In this document: in pieces, positions 44,701 through 54,124 of the stretch | Numbering within the stretch: the first letter of the stretch is position 1 | How the letters are laid out: each line of letters begins with the position of its first letter | Source of the DNA: Chitinophagales bacterium | GTDB taxonomy: Bacteria > Bacteroidota > Bacteroidia > Chitinophagales > JADIYW01 | Assembly (NCBI GenBank): GCA_023957215.1 | Contig: JAMLHH010000011.1 | Span: forward strand, 22,015-86,014 | Direction: 5' to 3' | Length of the DNA: 64,000 nucleotides | Notes under the pieces: model-generated | The model's input: the letters and a program-made list of their open reading frames with translations, nothing else | Databases searched by the model: none | Told to the model about the DNA's origin: nothing | Position numbers and translations under genes: made by a program

Positions 44701-45309
44701 ATGTCTAATAAATATCAGTACAAAAGTTTTGTGGAGGAGCAAAAACGTTTGCCTCATAGTTTAAACGAAATAAATGTTGATACAAACCAATATTCCGGTA
44801 TTCTTGAATTAGAAAGAGAAATTTGGAAGGATTATGTCAAAGAAACTGTACATCATTGTGTAGCAGACCCCGTTTTTGAATCTTATGTCGCACGGGAAAA
44901 AATGTTGGCTTTTGTCTATACATTATTGCTCAATCTTTCTAATGACGAACTACAAATCGATTTGCAGATAAGAAGACTGTCAAAATGGTGGACAAGTCCT
45001 AAATTAAAAGATTTTAAGACGGAGTTTCTATCTTTTGCTGACGAATTAATCTTTGAAGGGCAGGATAGGGGTGAAATACAAAAACGGATGTTTCTCAATA
45101 AAATATATCCTTCACTATTTTGGAACACACTTTTGCTTATTTTAATATTTTGGTCAAGTGATGAAAGCCAACAAAAAGAACAAACAGATGTTGCAGTAGA
45201 TAAGTGGGTCAATTTACTGTTTGATGCTTTAGCACCTAATGCAATTGATAGCGCAGTAGATTTAGCTCAGTTTATAGTAAAATCAAGGATGAATGGATTT
45301 TCAAAATAA
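44701..45309 (+). CDS. TetR-fold C-terminal domain protein, degenerate HTH
   Basis: 202 residues. The C-terminal two thirds match the TetR_C_23 type seen in Bacteroidota: LELEREIWKDYVKETV, YVAREKMLAFVYTLLLNL, LKDFKTEFLSFADELI and AIDSAVDLAQFIVKSR. The first 40 residues, where a helix-turn-helix should be, are short and not helix-turn-helix-like. The gene overlaps the AarF/UbiB kinase gene by 17 bp. In mitochondria COQ9 has a TetR fold and works with the UbiB-family COQ8; this pair may be a comparable lipid-handling couple. That is inference. Confidence 0.75.
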   Translation: MSNKYQYKSFVEEQKRLPHSLNEINVDTNQYSGILELEREIWKDYVKETVHHCVADPVFESYVAREKMLAFVYTLLLNLSNDELQIDLQIRRLSKWWTSPKLKDFKTEFLSFADELIFEGQDRGEIQKRMFLNKIYPSLFWNTLLLILIFWSSDESQQKEQTDVAVDKWVNLLFDALAPNAIDSAVDLAQFIVKSRMNGFSK

Positions 45310-46606
45310 AATACCGACAGGAAAAGTAAGCAGAGCCACCCGTTTTATAAAGACAGGTATCAAGGTGAGTGGTAATTATGCCGCACACTATACCAAAAAA
45401 CTCTTTGGCGAAGATGACAAAGAAGAATTAGAGAGAAAAAATGCGGAGGAAATTTTCAATATGCTTTCCCAACTAAAAGGTACGGCTTTGAAAATTGCAC
45501 AAATGTTAAGTATGGATACTGGTATTTTACCTAAAGCGTATGCCGAAAAGTTTATCAATGCACAAAACAATGCCTTGCGACTTTCTGGCCCTTTGGTGAT
45601 GAATACCTTTCACAAATACACCGGAAAATCGCCCAATGAAATCTTTGACTCTTTCAATATGCAAGCGATAGCGGCTGCATCTATCGGTCAGGTACATGAG
45701 GCGTACAAAGATGGAAAACGGTTAGCCGTAAAAATCCAATACCCCGGAGTGGCGGAAAATATTCACTCGGATATTAGTTTGGCCAAACCTTTTATCCTCA
45801 AATATATGGGAGTCTCTGCGGCTGCCGTACAGCAGTATGTCGAAGAGATTACAGAACGTCTCATAGAAGAGACGGATTATGAAAAAGAACTCCAAAATGG
45901 CTTGGAAGCAGGTGAGATTGCTGACACACTCGACAATGTGGTAGTTCCCAAGTTTTATCCTACATTGTCTTCCAAAAAAGTTTTGACAATGGAGTGGTTA
46001 GATGGAAGAATGCTCAATGACTTTATTGAAAACGAAACAAATCAGGTTAAAAGAAATGCCATCGGTCAGGCTTTGGTAGATTTTTTCCAATCACAGGTAC
46101 ACAAAAAAAAGAAATTTCATGCGGATTTACATCCGGGTAATTTTATCGTAACAGATGATGAGAAATTAGCTGTTTTGGATTTTGGCTGTACCAAAAAGTT
46201 ACCTATGGATGTTTACAATAATTATTTCGCTTTAGCAGATGACGGAATTCTGAATGACAGAGATAAACTCAAATCTGTTTTTATCAAAATGGATTTTTTG
46301 AGAGAGACAGATACTGATAAGGAAATAGAGATGTTTTGGGACATCATCGTAAGAACCATAGAATTGGTTTCCAGACCATTGAGGAGCGATGCCTTTGACT
46401 TTAGTGATGAACAATACAACCATGATTTGCAAAAATTTGGTGACGAACTGAATAAAGACGAACGCTTGAAAAATGACAATTCAGCTCGTGGCTCTCGTCA
46501 TACCTTATTCCTGCACAGGGCTTTTATCGGATTGTTTGGTATCTTATACAATCTCAAAGCGACCGTCAGTTTCGACAGAAGTTTTGTGAATACGATAGAA
46601 ATTTGA
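45293..46606 (+). CDS. AarF/ABC1/UbiB-family atypical kinase
   Basis: 437 residues. UbiB features: QLKGTALKIAQMLSMDTGILP (the KxGQ region, here KIAQ), Ala-rich loop IAAASIGQVHEAYKDGK, Lys in LAVKIQYPGV, catalytic FHADLHPGNFIV and DFG in LDFGCTKKL. Family members regulate quinone and isoprenoid lipid metabolism as ATPase/kinases. No C-terminal transmembrane anchors are evident. Overlaps and is coupled to the TetR-fold gene; polyprenyl synthase lies just upstream on the other strand. Confidence 0.92.
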   Translation: MDFQNKIPTGKVSRATRFIKTGIKVSGNYAAHYTKKLFGEDDKEELERKNAEEIFNMLSQLKGTALKIAQMLSMDTGILPKAYAEKFINAQNNALRLSGPLVMNTFHKYTGKSPNEIFDSFNMQAIAAASIGQVHEAYKDGKRLAVKIQYPGVAENIHSDISLAKPFILKYMGVSAAAVQQYVEEITERLIEETDYEKELQNGLEAGEIADTLDNVVVPKFYPTLSSKKVLTMEWLDGRMLNDFIENETNQVKRNAIGQALVDFFQSQVHKKKKFHADLHPGNFIVTDDEKLAVLDFGCTKKLPMDVYNNYFALADDGILNDRDKLKSVFIKMDFLRETDTDKEIEMFWDIIVRTIELVSRPLRSDAFDFSDEQYNHDLQKFGDELNKDERLKNDNSARGSRHTLFLHRAFIGLFGILYNLKATVSFDRSFVNTIEI

Positions 46607-47620
46607 TTAAGTTTTTACTTCTCGTTTTGCCAATAATAACGAGGCAGAGATGGAAACAAAAAGTACAAAGCCGATAAACATCAATGAATCCAAGGATTCA
46701 ATGTGATAAAAAGGTGCGATTAACATTTTGAGACCGATAAAACTTAAAATAACTGCCAAACCGTAATGTAACTTAGAAAACAAATCCATTGAATTGGCTA
46801 ATAGAAAATAAAGGGATCTTAGTCCCAAAATGGCAAAAATATTGGAAGTATAAAGTATAAAAGGATCATCCGGTGCAATGGCAAAAATTGCAGGAATGCT
46901 ATCTACTGCAAATGCTAAATCTGTCAATTCGATGACTGCCACACAGACGAGCATTGGAGTTGCCATTTTTATTCCATTTTGTACGGTGAAAAACTTATCC
47001 TTATCTAAATCGTCACTTACCTTATAGACTTTGTGTATAAGCTTGATGGCTATATTATTGGATAAATCTTTTTCTCCTTCATCCCCTTTGTCAAACCATG
47101 ATTTAATACCGGCATACAGAAGAAAAATGCCAAAAACAGTCATTACGATATTGATTTGTCTATACGAATGAGTAGCTTCATCTATTCCCAAAAAAGGAGC
47201 ATTTATATATGTATGTCGGATCAAACCTATCCCCAAGAAAATGAAAATGGCTCTAAAAACAATGGCACCTAAGATTCCCCATGAAAGAATTTTATGCTGG
47301 TATGCACTCGGTATCTTGAAAAATTTAAAAACCAAGATAAACACAAAAAGATTGTCAACTGATAAGGACTTCTCTATCCAATAGGCTGCCTGATACATGG
47401 AAAAAGTCTCAAAATTTCCATTGGGTCTGTCCATCACGAAATAAATAACAAGGCTAAAAAGCATAGACAAGACTATCCACGCAAAAGACCAGTAAGCAGC
47501 TTCTTTATTGCTGATTTTATGACTTTGTTTATTAAAAATTCCCAAATCCAATAAAAGCATCAAAACAATAACTACGGCGAAACCTGAAAGTACGGCAGGA
47601 TGATTAAATAAGTGATCCAT
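46607..47620 (-). CDS. TerC/Alx family membrane protein
   Basis: 337 residues, about nine transmembrane helices with conserved acidic residues in the membrane: FWIVLS-like N-terminus, SLSVDNLFVFILVFKFF, ALIFRAIFIFLG-type block, and IELTDLAFAVDSIPAIFAI. Members export manganese or function in tellurite resistance. Its leader (47627-47645) carries a hairpin ATATAGC-GCAAA-GCTATAT just upstream of the ATG, which could affect expression. Convergent with the AarF gene without a gap. Confidence 0.92.
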   Translation of the reverse strand: MDHLFNHPAVLSGFAVVIVLMLLLDLGIFNKQSHKISNKEAAYWSFAWIVLSMLFSLVIYFVMDRPNGNFETFSMYQAAYWIEKSLSVDNLFVFILVFKFFKIPSAYQHKILSWGILGAIVFRAIFIFLGIGLIRHTYINAPFLGIDEATHSYRQINIVMTVFGIFLLYAGIKSWFDKGDEGEKDLSNNIAIKLIHKVYKVSDDLDKDKFFTVQNGIKMATPMLVCVAVIELTDLAFAVDSIPAIFAIAPDDPFILYTSNIFAILGLRSLYFLLANSMDLFSKLHYGLAVILSFIGLKMLIAPFYHIESLDSLMFIGFVLFVSISASLLLAKREVKT

Positions 47621-47813
47621 TTTCTATTATATAGCGCAAAGCTATATATTTTTAATTGTCATTTTAGTTAAGAATTTGTTATAGGTTTTATAGATACAAG
47701 ATATTGTTTCGAGCAGTCTGGGTTTATGAGGCAAGGCGATTGCCCTTTCCTAAACAAGATTGGTTAATCTAAAAGATTCTTCATTACAAAAAATCATTAG
47801 CGTATTATTTTGA

Positions 47814-48947
47814 TTAGATAGCTGACAACAACTGCCCAAAAGCATTTATCACTCTATCTGCTTGTTCTTTAGTGATATTCAATGCCGGAAGTAATCTGAT
47901 GGTATTTGTATTAGATGAGTTACCGGTTAGGATTTTGTAATCGCTGATTAATTTTAATCGGAAATCTTTGATGGGAAAGTCTAATTCAATACCTATCATC
48001 AGACCTTTGCCTCTTACCTCTACGACATGAGACATCGTTTTAAAAGCATCTATCAGGTAGTTTCCCATTTGAAGAGCATGGTCTAAAAGATTTTCTTCAT
48101 CTATCACTTCCAATACAGCCAAACTCGCTGCACAAGCCAAAGGATTGCCACCGAAAGTAGTTCCCAACATTCCATACCAAGCTTTAATTTCGGGATGGAT
48201 AATGACACTGCCAATAGGAAAACCATTGCCGGTACCTTTTGCAGTCGTAATAATATCAGGCTTGACATCCATCCATTGGTGTGCAAAAAACTTTCCTGCA
48301 CGACCAAAACCGCATTGTACTTCATCTGCAATAAATAAAGCACCTTTTTCTTTACATTGAGTAGCAATATGTTGTACAAAGTCTTTACTGGGTTCGTAAA
48401 TACCGTGTACACCTTGAATCGGTTCTAAAATCACTGCTGCAACTTCTTCATCAAACGCCTTGTCAAACGCTTCGATATCGTCAAAAGGTAGGAAAGTAAC
48501 GAAGTCATCGGGATTGACCGGTGCTTTTATTTTTTTATTGTCGGTAGCTGCCACTGCTGCGGATGTCCTTCCGTGAAAAGCACCGTCAAAAGCAATAACT
48601 TTTTTTCTGCCTGTAATAAAGGAAGCCAACTTAATCGCATTTTCATTTGCCTCTGCACCCGAATTGACTAAAAACAGTTTGTAGTCACCATAACCGGAAA
48701 CTTCACCTAATTTTTCAGCAAGTTCTGTCTGAATAGGTAGATGTACAGAGTTAGAGAAAAAGGAAATACCTTCTTCCATTTGATATTTAAGTCTTTTGAC
48801 CCAAGTAGGATGGTTGTGACCGATAGAAATAACGGCATGACCACCGTAAAAATCTAAATATTCTACACCTTTATCATCCCAAACGTAAGAGCCTTGACCT
48901 TTTACCAAGGTGATGTCTAACAATGGAAAAACTTCAAATAATTTCAT
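47814..48947 (-). CDS. argD: Acetylornithine aminotransferase (class III aminotransferase)
   Basis: PLP enzyme of arginine synthesis. VWDDKGVEYLDFYGGHAVISIGH, NSGAEANENAIKLA, DGAFHGRTSAA, DEVQCGFGRAG, and the PLP Lys in TTAKGTGNGFPIGSVI; C-terminal GKGLMIGIEL. 377 residues. Assigned as ArgD because it follows argC by 21 bases in an arginine operon. 193 bases separate it from terC, with no clear terminator seen. Confidence 0.92.
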   Translation of the reverse strand: MKLFEVFPLLDITLVKGQGSYVWDDKGVEYLDFYGGHAVISIGHNHPTWVKRLKYQMEEGISFFSNSVHLPIQTELAEKLGEVSGYGDYKLFLVNSGAEANENAIKLASFITGRKKVIAFDGAFHGRTSAAVAATDNKKIKAPVNPDDFVTFLPFDDIEAFDKAFDEEVAAVILEPIQGVHGIYEPSKDFVQHIATQCKEKGALFIADEVQCGFGRAGKFFAHQWMDVKPDIITTAKGTGNGFPIGSVIIHPEIKAWYGMLGTTFGGNPLACAASLAVLEVIDEENLLDHALQMGNYLIDAFKTMSHVVEVRGKGLMIGIELDFPIKDFRLKLISDYKILTGNSSNTNTIRLLPALNITKEQADRVINAFGQLLSAI

Positions 48948-48968
48948 TTGTTGTACTTTAAAAAGTTT

Positions 48969-49937
48969 TTAAAAAACACTAGCTTTCAGTTTCAAACCTT
49001 CTGTCTCTTCCCATCCCATGATGAGATTCATATTTTGTACAGCCTGACCTGATGCACCTTTTAGTAGATTATCTAAAACAGAGGTAATCACTATCTGACC
49101 ATTTTTGACAGTTGGGTACATGATGCATTTATTGGTATTGACGACTTGCTTCAAATCGACATTTTCATCTGCAACATGCGTAAAAGGATGTGAAGCATAA
49201 TAATCTTTATAAATCTTCATTGCATCTTCGGATGTACCGTCAAATGCTGTATAAATTGTAGCAATAATACCTCTCGAAAAATCTCCTCTGTAAGGTATGA
49301 AAAATACGTTGTGTGTATGATTGTCTTGTAAAGCGACGATAGTTTCAGAAATTTCATCTAAGTGCTGATGTTGCAAAATTTTATAGTTAGACATATTGTT
49401 GTCTCGCCATGTAAAATGTGTAGTTTCTGTCAATCTAACTCCAGCACCTGTCGCACCAGTGATGGCACTGACATGTACATCTGCTTTAATCAAACCTGCA
49501 TGGGCAAGTGGCAATAGTCCTAACTCAATAGTAGAGGCAAAGCAGCCCGGATTTGCTAATCTTTTTACACCAAATGTTTTGTCACGATTAAGTTCGGGTA
49601 AGCCGTATAAAAACTCGCCCGCATCTTTTTTTAATCTAAAATCATTACTCAGGTCTATGATGACAGTTTCATCAGAAAAGGTATTTTCTTGAAGAAAATC
49701 TTTAGCTTGACCATGTGGTAATGCCAAAAATAGAATATCTATATCTTTTGGAATTACATCCGTGAAAACTAAATCTGTCTCGCCGATTAAATCTTTGTGT
49801 ATGGAGGTTACTTTTTGACCTGCTTTAGAACGACTAAAGACATACTGTAAATCTGCTTGTGGGTGAAAAAATAATAGTCTGACTAATTCTCCACCTGCAT
49901 ATCCTGCCGCACCAATAATTCCAACACGTTTTTTCAT
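48969..49937 (-). CDS. argC: N-acetyl-gamma-glutamyl-phosphate reductase
   Basis: NADPH-dependent reduction in arginine synthesis. N-terminal Rossmann GIIGAAGYAGGELVRLL, the catalytic Cys in LANPGCFASTIELGLLPL, a His-bearing region DEISETIVAL, and VIPYRGDFSRGIIATIY-like block (FFIPYRGDFSRGI). 322 residues. Third gene of GNAT-argG-argC-argD; 9 bases after argG. Confidence 0.95.
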   Translation of the reverse strand: MKKRVGIIGAAGYAGGELVRLLFFHPQADLQYVFSRSKAGQKVTSIHKDLIGETDLVFTDVIPKDIDILFLALPHGQAKDFLQENTFSDETVIIDLSNDFRLKKDAGEFLYGLPELNRDKTFGVKRLANPGCFASTIELGLLPLAHAGLIKADVHVSAITGATGAGVRLTETTHFTWRDNNMSNYKILQHQHLDEISETIVALQDNHTHNVFFIPYRGDFSRGIIATIYTAFDGTSEDAMKIYKDYYASHPFTHVADENVDLKQVVNTNKCIMYPTVKNGQIVITSVLDNLLKGASGQAVQNMNLIMGWEETEGLKLKASVF

Positions 49938-49946
49938 TTTTATCTT

Positions 49947-51155
49947 TTATTTATTTTCTACAGCCTCTGCTACTTTTCTGTAAATCATAATTTGGTTAGA
50001 GAAGATTTTGGCAAAACCTTTTACATCTTCACCATTCCAAGTATTGTTCATTTCACCATAACTGCCAAATTTACTTTGCATCAAATCATAAGCTGAGTCA
50101 ATACCGATAATGGTATATCTATATGGCTGTAATCTGACAAAAACGTCACCGCTGACATGTGCTTGACTAGAGCTTAAAAATGCTTCGATATCTCTCATTG
50201 CAGGTTCAAAAAACAATCCTTCATGTAAAAAATTGCCATAAGGATTTGCAATGATATCTTTCCAAATCAACTGCTGTTTGGTCAAAGTATGTTTTTCTAA
50301 TAAGTGATGTGCTTTTATCAATATGATAGGTGCGGCAGCTTCAAAACCTACACGGCCTTTGATACCTATAATTGTATCACCTACATGTAAATCACGCCCT
50401 ATTGCATAAGGTGCAGCGATGTGGTTAAGTTCTTGTATTAACTCTATGGAATGATTATATTTTTTCCCGTTGAGAGCGACCGGTTCGCCTTTTTCAAAAG
50501 TAATTGTGATATCTCTGCTGTCATTTTGAGTCAGTTGGGTAGGGTAGGCTTCTTCCGGTAAAGTCTTGTTAGAAGTCAAAGTTTCTTTGCCACCGACGGA
50601 TGTTCCCCAAACACCTTGGTTGATAGAATACTTAGCTTTTTCGGCATCTATTTCTACTCCGTGCTTTCTCAGATAATCTACTTCCTCTTCACGACTCAAT
50701 CTTAAATCTCTAATCGGAGTGATAATTTCAGCTTCCGGTATGAGAATATTAAATATCATGTCAAAACGTACTTGATCATTTCCGGCACCTGTGCTGCCAT
50801 GAGCGATATAACTTGCGCCTATGGATTTAGCATATTCTGCAACCGCGATTGCTTGAAATACACGTTCTGCACTGACAGACAAGGGATAAGTATTGTTTTT
50901 CAATACATTACCAAAAATTAGATAACGGATGCAATTATCATAATAGTTTCTTGTAATATCTTTCGCTACATATTCCTTGACACCTAATTCCTTGGCTCTT
51001 GTCTCAATGCCTTTAATTTGTTCTTCACTGAAGCCACCTGTATTGACTGTGATAGCGTATATCTCAAGTCCTTTATCTTCTTTTAAATATTTTACACAGA
51101 AAGAGGTATCTAATCCTCCGCTATACGCTAATACTACTTTATTATTTTTAGCCAT
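49947..51155 (-). CDS. argG: Argininosuccinate synthase
   Basis: Joins citrulline and aspartate using ATP. PP-loop LAYSGGLDTSFCVKYL, IAHGSTGAGNDQVRFD, KYSINQGVWGTSVGG and DLHVGDTIIGIKGRVGFEAAAP. 402 residues, normal. Starts 5 bases after the GNAT gene. The genes argF/B/E/H are not in the window after argD, so the operon is either short or split. Confidence 0.96.
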   Translation of the reverse strand: MAKNNKVVLAYSGGLDTSFCVKYLKEDKGLEIYAITVNTGGFSEEQIKGIETRAKELGVKEYVAKDITRNYYDNCIRYLIFGNVLKNNTYPLSVSAERVFQAIAVAEYAKSIGASYIAHGSTGAGNDQVRFDMIFNILIPEAEIITPIRDLRLSREEEVDYLRKHGVEIDAEKAKYSINQGVWGTSVGGKETLTSNKTLPEEAYPTQLTQNDSRDITITFEKGEPVALNGKKYNHSIELIQELNHIAAPYAIGRDLHVGDTIIGIKGRVGFEAAAPIILIKAHHLLEKHTLTKQQLIWKDIIANPYGNFLHEGLFFEPAMRDIEAFLSSSQAHVSGDVFVRLQPYRYTIIGIDSAYDLMQSKFGSYGEMNNTWNGEDVKGFAKIFSNQIMIYRKVAEAVENK

Positions 51156-51160
51156 ATATT

Positions 51161-51862
51161 TTATTGATTATCTTTTAAAGAATCTTTTTTTGTTTTCTTT
51201 TTTACTCCTATGGCTACCTGCATCTTACGAGATTTGGGTACAGAAAGCTTGCTTGGGATTTTTTTCTTGGCATTTTGCACTTTCAAGTTCTTTTCAAACT
51301 TTTTCTTTTCATCCTCTTTTGGATTGTAGAGCATTCCGGTACACAGACAGATTTTACGATTTGTCCGCATTAAAATATCATAGTTGACACAGCTTTTGCA
51401 TCCGTTCCAAAATGCGTCATCTTGAGTCAATTCTGAAAAGGGTACGGGCTTGTAGCCCAATTCGGAGTTGATTTTCATTACTGCTGCACTTGTGGTAATA
51501 CCAAACATTTTAGCATTTGGATATTTTTTACGGGTCAGTTCAAAAGCTTTTTGTTTGATACGTTTTGCCAAACCGTGTTTTCTAAATTCCTCAGAAACAA
51601 TCAATCCTGAGTTAGCCACATAGTTTTTGCCTTCCCATGCTTCTATATAACAAAATCCTGCCCACCTGCCATCAGAGGTTACAGCTATAATAGCCTTGCC
51701 TTGCCTCATCTTTTCGATGATATATTCCGGCTTTCTTTTTGCTATGCCTGTACCTCTTTTCTTTGCAGAATCCTCCATCGTATCGCAAATCAACTGTGCA
51801 AATTGTGTATGTTCTTCAGAAGCTACCTGAACGATAAATTGAATATCTTCTTTTTTATTCAC
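51161..51862 (-). CDS. GNAT acetyltransferase, possible non-canonical N-acetylglutamate synthase
   Basis: 233 residues. GNAT core at about 1-150: IIAVTSDGRWAGFCYIEAW, NSGLIVSEEFRKHGLAKRIKQKAFEL (acetyl-CoA pyrophosphate loop), AAVMKINSELGYKPV. A Cys cluster CKSCVNYDILMR and CLCTGML follows at about 161-188, perhaps binding metal, and then a very basic Lys-rich tail. First gene of the argG-argC-argD operon. No canonical argA or argJ is in the window, so this protein may make N-acetylglutamate. That is inferred from position; such genes head arginine operons in Bacteroidota. Confidence 0.85.
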   Translation of the reverse strand: MNKKEDIQFIVQVASEEHTQFAQLICDTMEDSAKKRGTGIAKRKPEYIIEKMRQGKAIIAVTSDGRWAGFCYIEAWEGKNYVANSGLIVSEEFRKHGLAKRIKQKAFELTRKKYPNAKMFGITTSAAVMKINSELGYKPVPFSELTQDDAFWNGCKSCVNYDILMRTNRKICLCTGMLYNPKEDEKKKFEKNLKVQNAKKKIPSKLSVPKSRKMQVAIGVKKKTKKDSLKDNQ

Positions 51863-51948
51863 TTTTTTTAAAATAAAATTTGGATAGAATAATTAAAACT
51901 CTTGAGAAAGTCGATGACAAATGCTCGACCATAAAAATATATGGAGAC

Positions 51949-51993
51949 GGCCTCAAGGCCTACATTCATTATAAGAGACCTGTAAAAACAGGT
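51949..51993. repeat. Two adjacent small hairpins upstream of the arginine operon
   Basis: GGCCT-CA-AGGCC (51949-51960) and ACCTGT-AAAA-ACAGGT (51978-51993), both preceded by GAGAC. Neither has a T-run. They lie in the 275-base gap between the GNAT and SDR genes, where nothing else is apparent. May be dispersed palindromes or part of the arginine leader. Confidence 0.5.
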
Positions 51994-52137
51994 GTGAACA
52001 AAATAAAGTTTCCACAATACGAAGTTACGTAAAAATCTGAATAGTGATATTAATATTTTGTTATGTAGGTTCTGTTAGATCTAAGAGAATAAATTACTAT
52101 TCATCAAATACGACTTTCGACTTTCTTGTTTATAGAA

Positions 52138-53073
52138 TTACTTCATACTCTTATAATAATTGAAGATATCCTCTAAGCCTTTTTTAAACTTAAAGTCAAA
52201 GGTAGAAGTAAACAAACTGCCGTCGATAATCACCGGATATTTGTAAAAATTAAGTAGAAAAGGAGGCAGAGTATCCAAATTGAGTGTTTTGCTGACCATT
52301 AAAGTCAAGCCGTCAGGGAAAGAAGGAATCTGTATCTTACGACAGCCGGAGTTTTTGACCGCATCTTGAAATCCGATATAATCCGGTGGTGCGACATTAT
52401 ACAAACCTGGTTTTCTTTGCTCAAAAGCCTCACAAATGGCATCTCTCATATCGTTGATATGGATAAACTGCATCAAAGGTGAAAAACCCCAAAGAACAGG
52501 AGCCGTCTTGGAAGAAAGCAATTTGGAAAAGGTATTTCTTACACCCGGACCTGCAATATTACAAGGTCTGAGAATGGTGATATTGAGTTCGGGGTGCTTG
52601 TATAAATAGATATTGGCCAGATTGTCCAACTCGACAGAGTCCACTAAGTCCATTGTCAAATCAGCTGCTTTGATAGGTGTGGCTTCATCCAAGAGAGAGG
52701 GATTGTACGGACTGGCTCCATAGACGAAATAAGTAGAAAGTACCAAGAGATTAGGAACGTTATACTTTCTGCAAAGTTCAAAAAGTTTTTTCGTGCCTAC
52801 CACATTGGCATTGTAGCGGGCAAATCTGTTGGACTCGCTGGCACTGATTCTACCCAGATGTATCACCCCGTGAAATTCATGTTCTCTAAAAATATCTTCA
52901 AAAATGCGTTTGTTGAAATCTACTTTATAACTTTCTACGGGAATACCCAAATCGACTTTGGTTCTAAAATCAACAGCTATGATTTTGTACTGAAGCTTTA
53001 ATCTTTCTATTACTTTTTGAGCCAATGCACCGGCAGCACCGGTCACTATGATTTTTTTTCTGTTAGATTCCAT
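52138..53073 (-). CDS. NAD-dependent epimerase/dehydratase (extended SDR)
   Basis: Rossmann start IIVTGAAGALAQKVIERL (G-x2-G-x2-A), VIHLGRISASESNRFARYNANVVGT, and LLVLSTYFVYGASPYNPS at the active site. In the last, the usual Y-x3-K is altered: VYLYKHPELNI supplies Y and K, so catalysis is uncertain. NIAGPG and HINDMRDAI follow. 311 residues. Two bases downstream of the acyltransferase gene, so probably acting on the same lipid or glycan pathway; substrate unknown. Confidence 0.87.
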   Translation of the reverse strand: MESNRKKIIVTGAAGALAQKVIERLKLQYKIIAVDFRTKVDLGIPVESYKVDFNKRIFEDIFREHEFHGVIHLGRISASESNRFARYNANVVGTKKLFELCRKYNVPNLLVLSTYFVYGASPYNPSLLDEATPIKAADLTMDLVDSVELDNLANIYLYKHPELNITILRPCNIAGPGVRNTFSKLLSSKTAPVLWGFSPLMQFIHINDMRDAICEAFEQRKPGLYNVAPPDYIGFQDAVKNSGCRKIQIPSFPDGLTLMVSKTLNLDTLPPFLLNFYKYPVIIDGSLFTSTFDFKFKKGLEDIFNYYKSMK

Positions 53074-53075
53074 TC

Positions 53076-54011
53076 TTAGAATATAGATTTACGTTTTGAC
53101 AACCCTAAATTAATCAATTTTTTTATTTCACCTTTCACCATTTTGACTCTGGCTTCAATCTCAAACTCATTTTTCACCTCTTTGTCAAAAAATAAAGGTT
53201 TTCCGAAGTGAATATAAACCTTTGTCGGAAATATAAATGGAATGGCAAGGGGAAAATAGGGTATTCCAAAGAATTTTGCCAAAGGCTTGATGTCGGCAAA
53301 TGAGATGATGGATTCTTCACATCCCACTATACCTGCCGGAATGATAGGCGTTTCATGTTTCATGGCGATGTGCATAAATCCATTGCCAAATCTCTGTAAC
53401 TTATATCTGTCTTTAAATAACTTGCCAGAACCTCGCACGCCTTCGGGAAAAACAATGACAGCCTCTTCTTTTTTTAATAAGGAACTAGCATTATTGGGTT
53501 CTCCTAAAACTGCTCCTATGCTTGAAAGATAATTACCTACAAAAGGCATGGTCGGAAAAAATCTTTCTACCATAGCTTTGGGAAGTCTCGGCGCATAAGG
53601 ATTAGTCATCATGGCATAGCCTACTAAAGAGCCATCTAAAGGTAATTGACCGCTGTGATTAGGAACGATTAGCACTCTGCCTTCTTTGGGGATATTTTCA
53701 AGACCGAAAGCTTCTACTCTAAAGAATTTTTCATACATAAACTTGCCCACACCTAAAGTCCCCTTGATCCCTTTGAGATTAAAACCCCAAGGATCATAGC
53801 CAAACGAACCTATATTATTGGGAAACAGTTCTTTGTATTTCTCGATTTCACTACTGTCAAAATAGCTTTTTATTTCTTCTAAAGATATCTTTTTGTTGCC
53901 GGGCATAATAGAAAGTATAGAGTTGATTAGGTCAAAGATAGATATAACATTCAAATTACAATGTATGCATGACATTTTGATATGATTATGTTTTGATGAA
54001 TTTATGGGCAT
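53076..54011 (-). CDS. PlsC-like lysophospholipid acyltransferase
   Basis: Acyltransferase of the PlsC/LPLAT superfamily: VLIVPNHSGQLPLDGSLVG with the N-H-x5-D form of the catalytic motif, and VIVFPEGVRGSGKLFKDRYKLQRFGNGFM with the FPEG site, then IIPAGIVG. 311 residues. An N-terminal segment of about 85 residues without similarity precedes the domain; start codons at 54011, 53975 or at MPGNKKISLEE are all possible. Paired with the SDR gene. Confidence 0.87.
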   Translation of the reverse strand: MPINSSKHNHIKMSCIHCNLNVISIFDLINSILSIMPGNKKISLEEIKSYFDSSEIEKYKELFPNNIGSFGYDPWGFNLKGIKGTLGVGKFMYEKFFRVEAFGLENIPKEGRVLIVPNHSGQLPLDGSLVGYAMMTNPYAPRLPKAMVERFFPTMPFVGNYLSSIGAVLGEPNNASSLLKKEEAVIVFPEGVRGSGKLFKDRYKLQRFGNGFMHIAMKHETPIIPAGIVGCEESIISFADIKPLAKFFGIPYFPLAIPFIFPTKVYIHFGKPLFFDKEVKNEFEIEARVKMVKGEIKKLINLGLSKRKSIF

Positions 54012-54082
54012 GAAATTTATTTGTTTATAAGCTTAAACTTTTTATTTCTCTCACTTTGACTCATATCTATATTATACGGTAT

Positions 54083-54090
54083 TATCTTTG
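54083..54090 (+). promoter_or_regulatory. -7 promoter element TATCTTTG for nspC
   Basis: Perfect TAnnTTTG box 34 bases before the nspC ATG; a TTG lies at 54056-54058, a slightly long spacer of 24. Confidence 0.55.
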
Positions 54091-54124
54091 TAGCACTTTT
54101 GGATAAAAGCGTAAAATTGAACTT

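Noticed and set aside
47621..47660. yybP-ykoY manganese riboswitch before terC
   Set aside because: Only a single short hairpin is visible; lacks the conserved loops.
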